From Knufia peltigerae (taxonomy: Eukaryota > Ascomycota > Eurotiomycetes > Chaetothyriales > Trichomeriaceae): DNA of 64,000 bases. Shown here piece by piece: positions 1 to 11,599 of this stretch. Numbering within the stretch: position 1 is the stretch's first letter; every line of letters starts with the position of its first letter. A model generated the notes under the pieces. That model made no database searches and was not told where the DNA came from. It saw nothing but the letters and a program-made list of their open reading frames with translations. The DNA lies in contig JAPDRN010000038.1 in assembly GCA_030247855.1 (NCBI GenBank), positions 217,854-281,853 on the forward strand, in the 5' to 3' direction. The position numbers and the translations under genes were made by a program.

Positions 1-691
1 TGGTCTCATGTCTGCACGCAAGGCTTTACACGCATCCGTGCTAGATAAGATGCACAAGCAAAACCCCAATTCGAAGGAATGGCTCTCCAAGCCCATCCCC
101 AACCACTGCATCACCCCTGGCTCCCAGAAGAAAGTGGACGTGACGATGCCAGATGATCACGCATTGGCGGGTGACCACACTGTCATCATGGAAGGACCCA
201 AGGATGCATTACCGGCCCAGTGCCGTGCGTTGGCCGAGGGCATTCTCTACAAGGACAAGGAATGCTCCGTGGCTCCGTGCTCGTTCAACGGTGTTCATCA
301 ACCGTCTCTAGAAAAGACCTTTTCTCGCGAAGACGTCTACATCTTTTCGTACTTCTACGACCGCACTCATGACCTGGGTATGCCCGAGTCTTTCACGCTC
401 CGGGAACTTCACGACCTCACGGACAGGGTGTGCGGTGGAGAAAAGCACTGGGACGCATTCACTAGCATCGAAGGTGCCTTGGCCGATTTGCGCGATCGAC
501 CCGAGTGGTGTCTAGATCTCAACTTTATGACCGCCCTGTTGCACACGGGTTACGAAATGCCCATCGATCGTGAGGTCAAGATTGCAAAAAAGATCAAGGG
601 CAATGAGTTGGGATGGTGTCTGGGTGCGAGTCTACCGTTGCTAGAGCCCGGAAGTGGTTGGGAGTGTAGGATTCAAGAAGTCGTCTCATGA
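1..691 (+). CDS. gda1: Guanosine-diphosphatase, GDA1/CD39 family, C-terminal part (5' end cut by window)
   Basis: The frame is open from base 2, so the gene begins left of the window; only the last 229 residues are present. The segment ends with GNELGWCLGASLPLL, the conserved C-terminal block of GDA1/CD39 nucleoside diphosphatases, and carries the preceding CSFNGVHQPSL and YIFSYFYDR blocks. Family knowledge: the Golgi-lumen enzyme hydrolyses GDP to GMP, which drives GDP-mannose/GMP antiport and so supports protein and lipid mannosylation. The apyrase-conserved nucleotide-binding motifs nearer the N-terminus lie outside the window and cannot be checked. No intron is visible in this part. The family assignment is strong; GDP rather than UDP preference is inferred from similarity to yeast Gda1. 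Confidence 0.9.
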   Translation, partial: GLMSARKALHASVLDKMHKQNPNSKEWLSKPIPNHCITPGSQKKVDVTMPDDHALAGDHTVIMEGPKDALPAQCRALAEGILYKDKECSVAPCSFNGVHQPSLEKTFSREDVYIFSYFYDRTHDLGMPESFTLRELHDLTDRVCGGEKHWDAFTSIEGALADLRDRPEWCLDLNFMTALLHTGYEMPIDREVKIAKKIKGNELGWCLGASLPLLEPGSGWECRIQEVVS

Positions 692-1963
692 GTATGAGCT
701 TTGACTTGTGTCCGGGGTTTCGGGGTTTCTGTGTAAATGTAAATGACTTTGACTTCGACTTGATAAAAGACTCATTATGATTCCATTAGAGGAAAGAGTG
801 GGCGCAAATGCAGGTGAAGGTCGAGACCAACAGCGACAGCGAGAGCGCGTGTGTTGTAAAGGTGCGGTTGCATACATGATTCAGGTACATTACATTTGTT
901 GGCCATGGGTGAAAGGGGTTGCTGGTCATGGGACAGGAGTTCATGGGGGTCATAGACATGACTCAGAATCAAGTAAAGGTTCGTGATAACAGTGAATACG
1001 TGACGATCGTCGGTTACCTCGACAAGGAGTGGCAAGTGTCGCATAAAAAAAGCAGCATCAATCTATCGCAGCCTCGGAGGCGACTTGTATGACAAGTTTC
1101 GAGTCAACATGCAAGGCCCGTCCCCCTGTTCAGTTGCGTCTTGATTTCTCGCGCAAATGTTCAGCCTGACTGCGCACACCACCATGTACAAACTGCGCCA
1201 AAACGCAGCGCAGTGGACGTCGCCTTTGCTGCCTCCATGCCTAAGATGCGAGTCTTCTGGGTAGCGTCTGTCAAAGAACGTGGTCAAACCGTTCCACATT
1301 CCTCACGATGCGCCTCTAGGAGCACAAGGACGATGGCAACTTCCGTCTTACCGAGAATCTCCTCGATGAAGATATCTCCCGACGTCCATGTGCGATTCTT
1401 TCGTATAGATGGGGAAAGGTGAATGAGGAGGTGACGTATGAAGACATTCAGAATAGGTCTGGCCGAGACAAAGCTGGTTACAAGAAGATTCTTACATTAA
1501 TTCTACACTCATATAATATATTACTGGAATATTGAAAAAGATATCCTTCTCAATAGTGTTGACAATCCGACAACTGTTCTAGCGAATTAAGTCGACGAAA
1601 CATAAGGATAGAAGCACTGAGCAAGACGGAGGACGGAGGTCCGTCTCTTGGTGTCGTTAAAATCTCCCGTGCCAACGATACTCCCTACCTGAGACAAGAT
1701 ACCATAACAGCGCCAAGTACGGAGTATGGGAAGGGTTGTTATCTAAGTTGGTTAACCTGGGGCGCTGGTGTCGGAGGCGCTCTGCCGCCCTGAGCAGGGT
1801 CTCAGTGACCCTGGAGCTCGGCTACTTCATTACCCAGCTCGATGTCCTGACTCCCGTCGACAATTTCCTTCGCCGTCACCACCCACATCTCCTGCCCGCG
1901 GGAACTCTGCAAGGTACCTTTATTTCGCATCTTGAAGCTATTCGCTCTTTAAGCGCTATTTTG
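692..1963. other. Intergenic region, GDA1 to Zn2Cys6 gene
   Basis: About 1.27 kb holding the GDA1 3' end and the promoter of the next gene. Short open frames occur on both strands but none resembles a known domain. One copy of the TACGGAGTA 9-mer lies at 1718-1726. The frame of the following regulator is open upstream to a TTG at 1736, but this part has no ATG and reads like leader sequence. Confidence 0.6.
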
Positions 1964-3844
1964 ATGACATCTGTAGCTCTACCACACAAGAGGGCCCGCT
2001 CACGTCGAGGGTGCTGGACCTGTCGGCAGAAGAAGGTCAAATGTGGCGAGGAGTGGCCCCGCTGCGAGCGGTGTGAGAGATTGGGAAGATTTTGCGACTA
2101 CGAACCTCGGGCACGCAAAAGATACACCAGAAAGAAGGTGCCGGCACACCTCACTCCTGAGGAGGCCGACGTTGAATCAACTCTGCCTCAACATCAATCT
2201 TCATCGCCTGACATCGGCTTGCAGAGCGTGCGTCTGGCTTCGGTGCCAGATGTAGAAGCGCGCGGTAGGACTTTACGCCAGCCCTTTCAAGTCTTTCAAG
2301 GAGATGCCGGAAGAGGAGAAGAATGCAACACGGAGCGGGACCATGAGGAGGAATCGAGTGCCTTTGCAACCCCCGATCCCCGAGTGTTCCCTTGTGAGGA
2401 AGGTCAGGTGGTCGGTGACGATTGGCTTCCCACCGCTTATTCTGCAACATTATCACATTCCGACCATGCGGCGATTGAATACTTCCGTTTTGTATTCTCG
2501 CCGACCCAAGACACCAAAGACCCTCTCTTCTCGGTGCCTGCAATCTTGTGGAGGCTCGCTAAGCAAAATGATATGGTGCTGCACATGATTTGTGCTTTAG
2601 GCGCCAAGGAGCTCAACTGTCTAAAGGGAACTAGGGGGCAGACGGACAAGACAGGAGCAGGGAAAGAGTCTGGAGAGCAAGCCCACTCTCCGCAGTCCCA
2701 GATTGCCGAACATTACGGAGCTGCACTGCATCTGCTGGCAACCGCCATCCAAAGAATCGTGGAGATGGTGGAGCTTGACTACATACTTGCCACACTCTGG
2801 CTCATGATTGTATACGAGCAAAAGTTTGGCGACGGCTGCGGATCGGGGCTGATGATCCACCTGAAAGGGGTGGGGACCTTGGTGCAAAGCCGCTTACAGA
2901 ACATTGGCCTCATAGTCGACCAAAGCAGACCCTGCGTTGTGGTCGAAGCGGCGGAAGCCATGGCGGGCCCGCAAGGCTGTGTTCCTGAAGCCCGGTGGCA
3001 AATATCTGGCTTTTCATCCCGCATGCTTGTGTGGATCTCCCATCTCGACGGGGCCGCAGCGCTCAATGGCCTGGGAGGAGGACTCAATCAACTTCTAGGC
3101 GAAGTAATGGTAGGTCTGGCTGAGGACGAAGCCATGTCGCTGATTGAAGGCTTCCGGACGATCCACAAACATTCCCACGCTGCGTTCCGGGAGACTTGGG
3201 GCACGTCGTACCCACAGACCCAGCTCCTTGAAGACCTGGAGATCCGTCAGATGTTTTATCTCTATGGAGAGTGCGGACAGCTGCGTTACTTGCTGAGTCT
3301 GGCTGCCGAGGCGAATTGGCGTGACGTTCCTGAGTCCCGAGGCTATCTGGAACGAGTGGCACACGCACTAAACGAGGTCGCCTTGAGGTACGCTGACATT
3401 CTTGAAACGGCCAGCGCTCTCGATTTGCTTGAAGGATGCTTCAGGCGTCGATATGTAACAAACATCCGCTTCGTTGTGGCCCAGTACAACGCCGTACTTC
3501 TGTCTTTCTTTCGAATCACGAGGCGCTGCGCACCGTTGAACGAGCGACAGCGAGCGGCGTTGCGCGTCATCCTGGACCTTGCTCATCAGGCATGCAGTGA
3601 TTCAGGAGAGGTTGCAATGCACCATTTCACCTGGCCATTATTTGTTGCTGCTATGGAGTCGGACGATCCCGTCCACCGGGCCTGGATCTTGGATAGATTT
3701 CAAATCCTGTCCACACAGGGGCAGAATTATCATCGGGCAAATGAAGCCCTCAAGACTGCATTTGCCGAGCAGCGGATGAATGAGAGACGTGTGAGCTTCT
3801 TGGAGTTGGTCCGGAGGGATGACCTCGATCGGTTCGTGATTTGA
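1964..3844 (+). CDS. Zn2Cys6 transcription factor with fungal-specific regulatory domain
   Basis: Single-exon gene of 626 residues. The frame is open further upstream, but the first ATG is at 1964 and places the DNA-binding domain close to the N-terminus, as usual. The zinc cluster is CWTCRQKKVKC followed by CERCERLGRFC (C-x2-C-x6-C-x6-C-x2-C-x6-C) at about residues 17-44, with a basic KRYTRKK tail. Residues from about 160 onward are helical and match the fungal transcription factor type-2 region (for example the MICALGAKELNC and LATLWLMIVYEQKFG blocks). It is expected to be a nuclear sequence-specific regulator; its target is unknown. The esterase gene starts 504 nt downstream on the same strand and could be a target, which is only inference. 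Confidence 0.87.
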   Translation: MTSVALPHKRARSRRGCWTCRQKKVKCGEEWPRCERCERLGRFCDYEPRARKRYTRKKVPAHLTPEEADVESTLPQHQSSSPDIGLQSVRLASVPDVEARGRTLRQPFQVFQGDAGRGEECNTERDHEEESSAFATPDPRVFPCEEGQVVGDDWLPTAYSATLSHSDHAAIEYFRFVFSPTQDTKDPLFSVPAILWRLAKQNDMVLHMICALGAKELNCLKGTRGQTDKTGAGKESGEQAHSPQSQIAEHYGAALHLLATAIQRIVEMVELDYILATLWLMIVYEQKFGDGCGSGLMIHLKGVGTLVQSRLQNIGLIVDQSRPCVVVEAAEAMAGPQGCVPEARWQISGFSSRMLVWISHLDGAAALNGLGGGLNQLLGEVMVGLAEDEAMSLIEGFRTIHKHSHAAFRETWGTSYPQTQLLEDLEIRQMFYLYGECGQLRYLLSLAAEANWRDVPESRGYLERVAHALNEVALRYADILETASALDLLEGCFRRRYVTNIRFVVAQYNAVLLSFFRITRRCAPLNERQRAALRVILDLAHQACSDSGEVAMHHFTWPLFVAAMESDDPVHRAWILDRFQILSTQGQNYHRANEALKTAFAEQRMNERRVSFLELVRRDDLDRFVI

Positions 3845-4348
3845 TTAGCTCGGGACTTGGGCTAGTGTGAGACTGCCACGGATAGTAATGCCAGCAAGAG
3901 TAATTGTCGAAGACTTTTAACCGACTTGTAGAACAGTAATGAATCTTGGCCAGAGGGCCTTCTATACGTACTAAGCCGAAGCCGATCATCTAAAGATACT
4001 GGAACTTCGCATAGCTTGCCAGGGGTATTAGCCGACCCTACGGATCCTCTTGGGGAAATGTGGTAGTCTGGTGGAGTCCGCGTTCCTCTTAGACAAATGA
4101 ACAGCCGAGCAAACACAGTGACCAACAAACTATTGAGAAAGCCGTGATCAAAATCAGTGTTACAAAAGCATAAAGAGTACCTTGAGCGGCTGTTTTTCCA
4201 GATAGCGGTTGTCCGGATCGTTGCATCTTCGAGATTGCGAAAGGCTGCTCTTGGTCCTTGAATGTCGGCCACCCACGGTGGGGATTGATGAACGAAAACA
4301 AACAAGTTGATCTCGTATGATAACCACTTGGAGAGCCAAGTATCAAGG
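3845..4348. other. Intergenic region before esterase gene
   Basis: About 0.5 kb between the regulator stop and the esterase start. It holds the esterase promoter; no further gene or clear repeat is seen. Confidence 0.6.
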
Positions 4349-5592
4349 ATGGGTGCAGCAAAGGCCTCGATAAACCATCCATCGACATGGGAAAGTTTTG
4401 GACGGCTTGATGATTATTTTGCACAGGTAAGTTGGGAGACGTCTGGCGATTCGCGAACTGTCTTTCGAGCCATCAGGCAGAAGCTCTAGGTTGATACTTT
4501 AGAAGAGTAACAAAGGACACAGGTCGCGAAAGATTTAGAACATGACCCCAAGCCAGAGCCGTCGCTGGATGGTCTTCCCGATGAACGCATCAAGTGGGAA
4601 GCGAAAAGTCGCCAAGATGCCGACAAGATCCTGGAAACGGTCACGGGTCGAGTTTCGGAGAGAGAGATATTCATTCCCTGCCGCGACGGCCACAAGACTC
4701 GTGGCCTCTTGTATCGATCCGGGCAGGATTCTGTTGGCGGTAGGCCACTCTTTGTCGTGCTCCATGGAGGCGGGTTCCTCTTCGGTAGCGCGGAGATGGA
4801 GTCGCCGCTGTGCATTCGAGCCGCGCTCGAGTTTGGATGTGTCGCGCTGTCGCTCGAGTATCGTTTGGCCCCGGAGCACAGGTTCCCCCAAGCACATGAG
4901 GATGTATGGGATGCACTTCAATGGGTGAGTCGGGTCCTTCCACCGGTTCAACCCCCTTCGGATGCTGCTCTGCAGAGTAGTCCCCTTGCCTCGGGGCCGC
5001 GCTGACACGCGAAGCGCAGCTCACATCGAATCCCGCCAGTATCGGGGCCGACTTGACCAAGGGCTTCATCTTGGGAGGGTGTTCGGCAGGAGGCCACATC
5101 ACCATCCCCTTGTCACATCGGGCCCGGGACAAAAAGCTCTCCCCGCCGCTGACGGGAATCTACCTCAGCATCACGCCTGCCTTGGCACATCAGGCGGTGC
5201 CGGAGAAATACCGGCCACTGTACAGGAGCCGAGAGCAATTTCGCGACGGCATTTCCTTGGATTTGGCCTCCATCCTCCTCTACGACAAGGCCAGCGAGCC
5301 CGACGTATTCTCACCACTCTGGAGTCCTTTACTGTGGCCCACCGGGCACGCAAATCTCCCTCCTGCTTACTTTCAGATCTGTGGAGCGGACATGTTGAGG
5401 GACGAGGCCCTGATATACGAGCGAGAGCTACGGCTGAACGACATCGAGACCAAAGTCGACATCTATCCCGGCCTTCCTCATGTGTTTTGGTATACGCATC
5501 CGGATCACCCTGCAGTTCCAAAGTATCATGAAGATGCGAAGAACGGCATTGGTTGGCTACTTGATCGGAAATGTTCTTCTGGTGGATTGTAA
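4349..5592 (+). CDS. Alpha/beta hydrolase (fold-3, hormone-sensitive-lipase-type esterase)
   Basis: Three exons, 4349-4426, 4523-4924 and 5020-5592, encode 350 residues. Both introns (96 and 95 nt) have GTAAGT or GTGAGT donors and fall between codons. The start ATG at 4349 is the only one that reaches the conserved frame, through the first intron. The HSL-family oxyanion motif HGGGF is at residue 107, the nucleophile is S182 in GGCSAGG, and the acid D284 (GADMLRDEA) and H314 (GLPHVF) complete the catalytic triad. SLEYRLAPEH is the usual block after the oxyanion loop. No signal peptide is visible, so the protein is probably cytosolic. It should hydrolyse short-chain esters or lactones; the natural substrate is unknown. 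It is convergent with the DUF1479 gene 257 nt downstream. Confidence 0.88.
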
Positions 5593-5849
5593 AATGATAC
5601 GATGGATCAAGGGTGAATCAATGGCTCATGGAAAAGTAGGATACCCATCTGTGCAATGGTGCATACTTTCTGCTCCAGATGGAATCAGGAGGCCAAACAC
5701 TATTAGAGATGTTGACGAGATCGTCTGAATGGAAAAAGCTTGAAAATACAGATGACGGAGAAATCCACACAACGATTAGCATACATTCACATAAGTTGGC
5801 CCGGGGAGTTGACGACTGGCAGGCATTGAAGCCTTATGGATTCCGACTT

Positions 5850-7359
5850 TTACAACCCCAAGACTTCATTTGCCAACACCCTCATTCTTTTTTGTCCCTC
5901 TGTCAGCCCTTCGGCATCCTCATCCAGCGCCAAAAATCCCATTGCCCTCAATCCATCGTCGCATAGAATGTTCTCCAAGCGCGCACCGCAGTCCTCGTGC
6001 TGGTTTTCCACCTCATACCCTTCTTGTAGCCTCTCAAAGTCACGCGGCGGTACGCCTTTCAGGAATGCTTCCCGGGTGCTGAGCAGAGAGTCGAGATTGT
6101 ACGGCGTCAGAGGATTGCATGCGTTGTAGAAGACGGTGGAGTCGTTCTCTCCCGGATTGGTGGAATCCACGCCGTGGACCAAATCACAGTGCCAGAAGAC
6201 ATAGTCACCCGGCTTGACGGGAGGGATCCCGATCAGGGCCCGGTCGAGGGCCAGGTGAGGGTGGTGTTCGGGGCTCGGGAAGAACTGCGTGCTCCCGGGA
6301 GTGGCGCCCGGGAATGTGGGTTGGGATTCGTCAAACTCGCCGTCGACGAAAAGAGGCTTGAGGAGCAGGTATGCCACGGACGCCTTGAGGCTGGGAAGGA
6401 GGCGCAGCGTGCCCTCGCCGGTGTTGGTGTGCGACAGGGACATCCAGCCTTGGAGACTTCTCCAGGCCGAGCAAGACGTTTCGTTGGCGTACAGGTCGCT
6501 ACGGGCGTTGAGGCGTTCGTCTGCCGCCCATCCATCCCAATCTTGCCATCGACCTTCGAAGATGGCGGCGTAGTTGCGCCGGTAAGCCTCGTCTTCCCAG
6601 CGTTCGGTCCCGCCACTGTCGAGGTGAGGCTTCAGGGGAAATTGGTCGGGGTCGTCGGACGGCTGGCGGATCCGGATCCGGTCTGGATACACGACCTGCG
6701 TACCGAGATCGATCGGCAGTGACGGGTCGGAGACGTGCCACAATCGAGACACGCTGTTCATTGCTTCCAGGACTGCTGGGTGTGACCGAATCTGGACCTG
6801 AGGCTCGGTCCAGTAGACGTTCCACCCGGCGGGTTTGTTGAAAGGGACACCGCCTACTCCGGGGTGGCGATGAACGTAATCCTTGAGCTTGGCTCCCCAT
6901 TCAACTGCTTGCTCTTCGGGAACGACATTGCGCAGGATCACGCAGCCTCTGTCTCGGACAAGGTCGGCAAAATCTGGAGGAAGATCGCCCCCTGTGAATC
7001 ATGTCATGAGTTTCTGAGGTGGCTGGCCAGTCGGATTCGCCCCTTTTCAGGAGAGGCACGCTTACCATTCTTTCGCAAATCTTCGAAGTCAATCTCAGGA
7101 ACCATAAAGGGCCCGGAATTCTGAATACGTTTGACTTCCGAGCTCAGGACATCGAGAAGGCGTCCGTACGATTCAATTACTTTCTGCTTGTTTTCCGTCT
7201 TGACAAGGGACGCCTTGAGCACTGCAAATCGCCGGTCAAGCAAAGGCAACCTGTACCTCCATGTCAGCCAACAAGCCGTCTGAAGCGGTCGTAATAAACA
7301 TACTGGGAAGTCTTCTGAACAGTCGTAAGGATTTGGGTAGTAGCATTGCCGGAAGACAT
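5850..7359 (-). CDS. DUF1479 family protein (YbiU-like, 2OG-Fe(II) oxygenase fold)
   Basis: Three exons on the minus strand: 7359-7304, 7250-7066 and 6991-5850, giving 460 residues. Introns of 53 nt (GTATGT donor) and 74 nt (GTAAGC donor) restore one continuous DUF1479 protein. The N-terminal block LPLLDRRFAVLKASL, the GCVILRNVVPEEQA block and the YWTEPQVQIRSHP block are characteristic. KPHLDSGGTERW supplies H203 and D205 as an HxD metal pair, and DLVHGVD near residue 350 gives the distal histidine, consistent with a double-stranded beta-helix Fe(II) oxygenase. Members are usually 400-460 residues, so the length is normal. The reaction is unknown for the family. The ATG at 7359 was chosen because it alone joins in phase to exon 2. 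Confidence 0.88.
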
Positions 7360-9382
7360 GGCTGTCGGTACTTGTGGATGGTTCTGGTGCAATTATTGGT
7401 AGCTTTGACATCTCAGGGCTTCTGAAGGGCGAGATAATAGAATATACATGTGGATTGATACTGCCTTTATGTGTACCAGAACCATCTGTGTTTGGTTTGC
7501 CGTCCGAAGTATCCTTTGCTGGGGAATTTCGTCCTCGAGCGACCTTAGCGGAGTGGACTTTGAGAAGTTGCCAATTGTTTGTCTTTTGGTTCGGGATTGA
7601 CCGCCCCAGAGGAACCTTTGACTTCCAGAGCCGAAGAGACAGCCACCTCCTTGGCCGATGAAGATATAACCCAGCGGGCTCACCAGGTCAAGCTCGCTTA
7701 ATTCCAGGTGTAGACGACAAAAAGCCGACCAACACTGAGGCTCGGCAATTTGGACCCACATTTTCATCCCGTGCGTGGCAAGCTAGTGTGACCTTCTTCA
7801 TGCCCTGGCATATCCTCCGTCGCACGTAGACTTCACCCTCTACACCCAGCAATCATGAACGATTGTTACTCGTCCAACTTTGTTGATCTTAATGGCCCTT
7901 ATCCGACACACTGCCGCCACGCAAGCTTTGAAGGTGTAGTCTCGACCCGCCAGGATCGACGAGCAATGTGAGTTAGCTTTCACCTGCCTGGGGCCCCAAT
8001 GCCCGAAACCTGGGGTTGAGGTTTCGTAGGCATGAAAGAAGAAGCCTCACTTTTACACCTTGCTACAGATTTGTGAGTTGACCTGTAACAAACGGGCGAG
8101 CGAGGATTCATCTTTCGAGCAACCCCTGCTCTCCTGCGAAGACAAGGAGACCGAGAACCATCAACAGCCATGTAACTGCCTAAGAGGGTCCAGGATATAG
8201 ATCTGGTCAAGGACATGAACGGGCCACTATTTTGGTATGCATTGTCAGCTGCACTGAGTTATGCCTACCTCGGGCTGCGAAAATGCGAGCAAAGGAGGCA
8301 TACTAACAGCTTCCTATATGGGCGGAATTTCGTCCGGAATCGGTTGGAATAACTCTTCTTTTGACCATAGGAGAAACACCTGACACGACCAGAATATTTT
8401 CATACATGTCAAGCTATCGGATCCTCTGCTTCCAGGCTCTCAGATTTGAGGATGTCTTCAAGCTCAACGTAATTTTCATGCTTGAGATGATCTTGTCGTG
8501 CGCCTGCGTCTTTTCATCTCGCTGATCGCTGCGGTCGAAGACTGACCCTCACCATTACCGCGTTTCAGATAGTGTCAACTATCCATAACGAATGAACGAG
8601 TCTGGCTCTAATCACTGAGATGCCGTTCTCTGTCTAGTTGTATAGTAAAAAGGAGCGTCAATCTTTCTCGAATTGTGGCGGTTCTCGTTGTCGTATTGAC
8701 CATCGCATAGGGCCTAGTTAACGCTCGACAAACTACCTCATCAATAAGAAGCGCTCTTCCAGGGCCACTATAATATAAAAGAGTGACTTCACACGGCGTT
8801 AAAAGGAGCGTGCTGAGACTAGTGTAAGGTCTCGACTTGTAAAGACAGGCGCTGAAGGGAGTACTCCGCGGGACGCTATCTCTTCCCGTTCAATAGATCC
8901 GAACAAAGGGAGGCACCTCAAGGCCATCATTCACTGACCAGAATCTTATCTTTATCTCTCACTCGCCCTCGATTAAACTTACTGGAGCATAGCCACTCAA
9001 TATCTTGAATGTAAAATGGGCAAAGTGATGTGTAACGCATGCTTGTAAAACTCGTGTCTAGAGACATATAAACCCACGTAACGGCAGATGGCTCTCATTG
9101 CTAGGAATATAACGGGTAAGCATCAGAACAGCAGGCTTCCCCGGGATGGAATTACAAAGATTCACTATCGAATGAATGCCAGATACTCACAGCATAATTT
9201 TGATATCGAAAAAATCAGACTGTAGCGTAACATTGCTGGTCACAAAGCGTTAATAGCCACTTTGCTTGCTAAGCCATATCGACAAAGTAGACAACTTCAC
9301 AGAATGGTGTTTACTCAAAAGAGGGATTCCTGCGAGTTTCCAGCAACTCATGCCACCTCCTTGGTAGCGAGAATTTCGCTCG
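7360..9382. other. Long intergenic region without a recognisable gene
   Basis: About 2.0 kb between the start of the DUF1479 gene and the 3' end of the sugar transporter. Reading frames on both strands are short and none matches a known domain. A TATA-like TATAAAAG lies near 8775 with no good gene after it. I see no repeats or transposon ends. Confidence 0.5.
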
Positions 9383-11202
9383 TTAAGCGTTACCTGTCTC
9401 TTTGACAGTGACCAGATGCAGATCCTTTGTCTGGCTATGCATCTCAAGCTGAGACTCTTGAGCTCCATAGCTGGCTGCCTTGTATTTCCTAAACTGCCAC
9501 ACAGACACCTTTTCATGGAATAGCTCATCAAGCTCTTCCAAACTGCGGAAGCCTGTTTCTGGCAGATAGAATAGAGCCCAAACAAATGCGGAAATGGAGA
9601 AGGCCCCCCAAAGAAAGGCTATACGCGGTCCGAGGTCGCCCTGTCCCGGATCCTGAATGTAGGGGCTTATAAATGTAATGAGGATTGAGGTCGAAAAGCC
9701 GCTGATCGTAGCGATTGTGATCGTTTTTTCTCTGAGTTGCAAGGTGGAAACCTCAGCGGTAACAATCCACACGCTGCGTTGATGTTAGTATGATAACACC
9801 ATCTTTCAGGAATGGAATGACTCGTACCAACTGCTCCAAGCAACAGTCATTACGATGTCCCAAACGAATAGGCATGCTAGTGCTCCCTGCCGGTAAGCCT
9901 GAGTATGTGCCTTGCTGGAACCTGCGAGTCCGCCTACAGCGAACATACAAGTGGCCAGAACGACTGTAGATCCCGTCATGATCCACCGACGGCCAAAGCG
10001 ATCGGGGATATAAAAAGCGAAAGCCGCTGACATGCAAAAGGTAAACAAGTACAGAACGACAACCTTGTATACGTCTTCGACACCCATACTCTGAACAAAG
10101 AGCACAATATACGAACCGACAAACGAGTTACCCTGTGCTTGCTGGAAACATTGTACACCAGTTGCAATCAGCGTTCGGCGGAGATTGGAGCCCCTGTATT
10201 CTTGTCAGCGTTCCGACCGTTCACAATGAGGGGGCCAAGGGGATCATCGCGAAGGAGCAGGACTACCTGAAGCATTCCAGCCAACCGCTGCTGAAGTGGG
10301 TTTTATTTTCCTCTTCCGCAGCCACGAGTAACTGCACCTCATGTGTGATCACATCCCGTGAAACGTATGGGCGGAGGATCGCTAAGTTCTTCTGAGCTTC
10401 GGTCTCACGGGATTTTCCAATAAGCCAACGAGGGCTCTCCACAATGAAGAAGGATCCAATCGCGAACACGAGGGCGAGAGGGACTTGGATGAGCAGAACC
10501 AGCCTATACGCCCACTGGTCTGTTCGAGTATTCATCCCCCAGTTGATAGTGCCGACAAGAACAGCGCCGATTCCAATCGAGAATTGATAGACATTGATCA
10601 GCGATCCACGGAGACGCAGTGGCGCTACTTCGGCGAGATAGACCGGGAGTGTATTAGCGAGGAGTCCAAGTGCTGCAGTGTTGATGAAACGTCCAACCAT
10701 GATCTGCCAGTAGGATGTGATGGCCGTTGTCATGATCAAGCTTCCCACAATGGACATGTAAGCCAAATACCGACAGGCTCGGACGCGCCCAATGCGTTTA
10801 CTGATGAGTCCTGCTAGAAGAGCGCCAATTGCAAGGCCGGCGATAGGTATTCCACTACCCGCAGACACCCAGCTCGACGGTAGAATATAGGATTTGGTGT
10901 TAGCATCGTAGATGCCGAAGTCTTTCACAAACTGCTGCATGCCGAGCAGCCCGGACCAGAATCCGTAGTCTAGATTCCATCAGTCTCATGAGCTATAAAT
11001 GTATCTGGACTTGGACGTCCTTATACGTACCCATACCAAACATGATCGCACCGAACTGGAAATATCTGTTAGCTCACCTTATTATACCGCGCTGTCATTC
11101 TGGCCTCGAAGGACTCACCGAACAGTAGACAGCCACAAACGCCATCCGAGGTCCCGTGTCCGGAAAGGCAAGCCTTAGGCGACCCTTCAATGATTGTGCC
11201 AT
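9383..11202 (-). CDS. MFS sugar-porter family transporter
   Basis: Five exons on the minus strand: 11202-11119, 11055-11031, 10969-10267, 10193-9828 and 9773-9383, totalling 522 residues. All introns (63, 61, 73 and 54 nt) are GT-AG. The second exon is only 25 nt. Sugar-porter signatures are present: GRVRACRY after TM2, the long VGRFINTA..PVYLAEVAPLRLRG block, ESPRWL, QQAQGNSF, DRFGRRW, and the C-terminal PETGFRSLEELDELF. This predicts a 12-helix plasma-membrane importer using the proton gradient; hexoses, disaccharides or other polyols are all possible. The ATG at 11202 gives an N-terminal cytosolic stretch before the first helix. A TACTCCGTA 9-mer lies about 115 nt upstream of the start. 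Confidence 0.9.
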
Positions 11203-11599
11203 TGCTCACGATATTTTTGAATCGTCCAGCTCGTTGGGACAACTTTGCCTTCCCAGAATACTCTTCTGAGGATGCCGTTTTGATCTTCGAGGCATGTCGT
11301 GGAGATGCTTAATATATACTCCGTAGTCGGGTAGTGATATCTGCATCCATCCCTTATTTGAAATCAAATAAGATTCTGCAGCTGGGGAAAAGGCTTCTCG
11401 AAGCTTGAAAGGGACTGAAGTGCTCTAGCCGCCAGTAGAGTGAGTGAGTCAAAGGGTTTCTAAATGGCGTAGTACAATGTCGCTCGGTAAATCCATCGGC
11501 TATTTTACTTTGTGGTAGAAATCCCGACCGGCAAATTACTCCCACTCTTTCTCTTGGGTTAAGGAGCGACTGGCAGTGTCAAATATCGGAACCTCAGCC
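11203..11599. other. Intergenic region, transporter promoter
   Basis: Upstream region of the sugar transporter, reading leftward. It contains TACTCCGTA at 11317-11325. No gene is seen. Confidence 0.5.

Noticed and set aside
1736..1963. N-terminal extension of the first Zn2Cys6 protein
   Set aside because: The frame is open but lacks an ATG, and its composition is unlike the protein; the ATG at 1964 fits the family.
4535..5521. Several antisense frames over the esterase gene
   Set aside because: They lack domain similarity and overlap exons with an intact catalytic triad on the plus strand.
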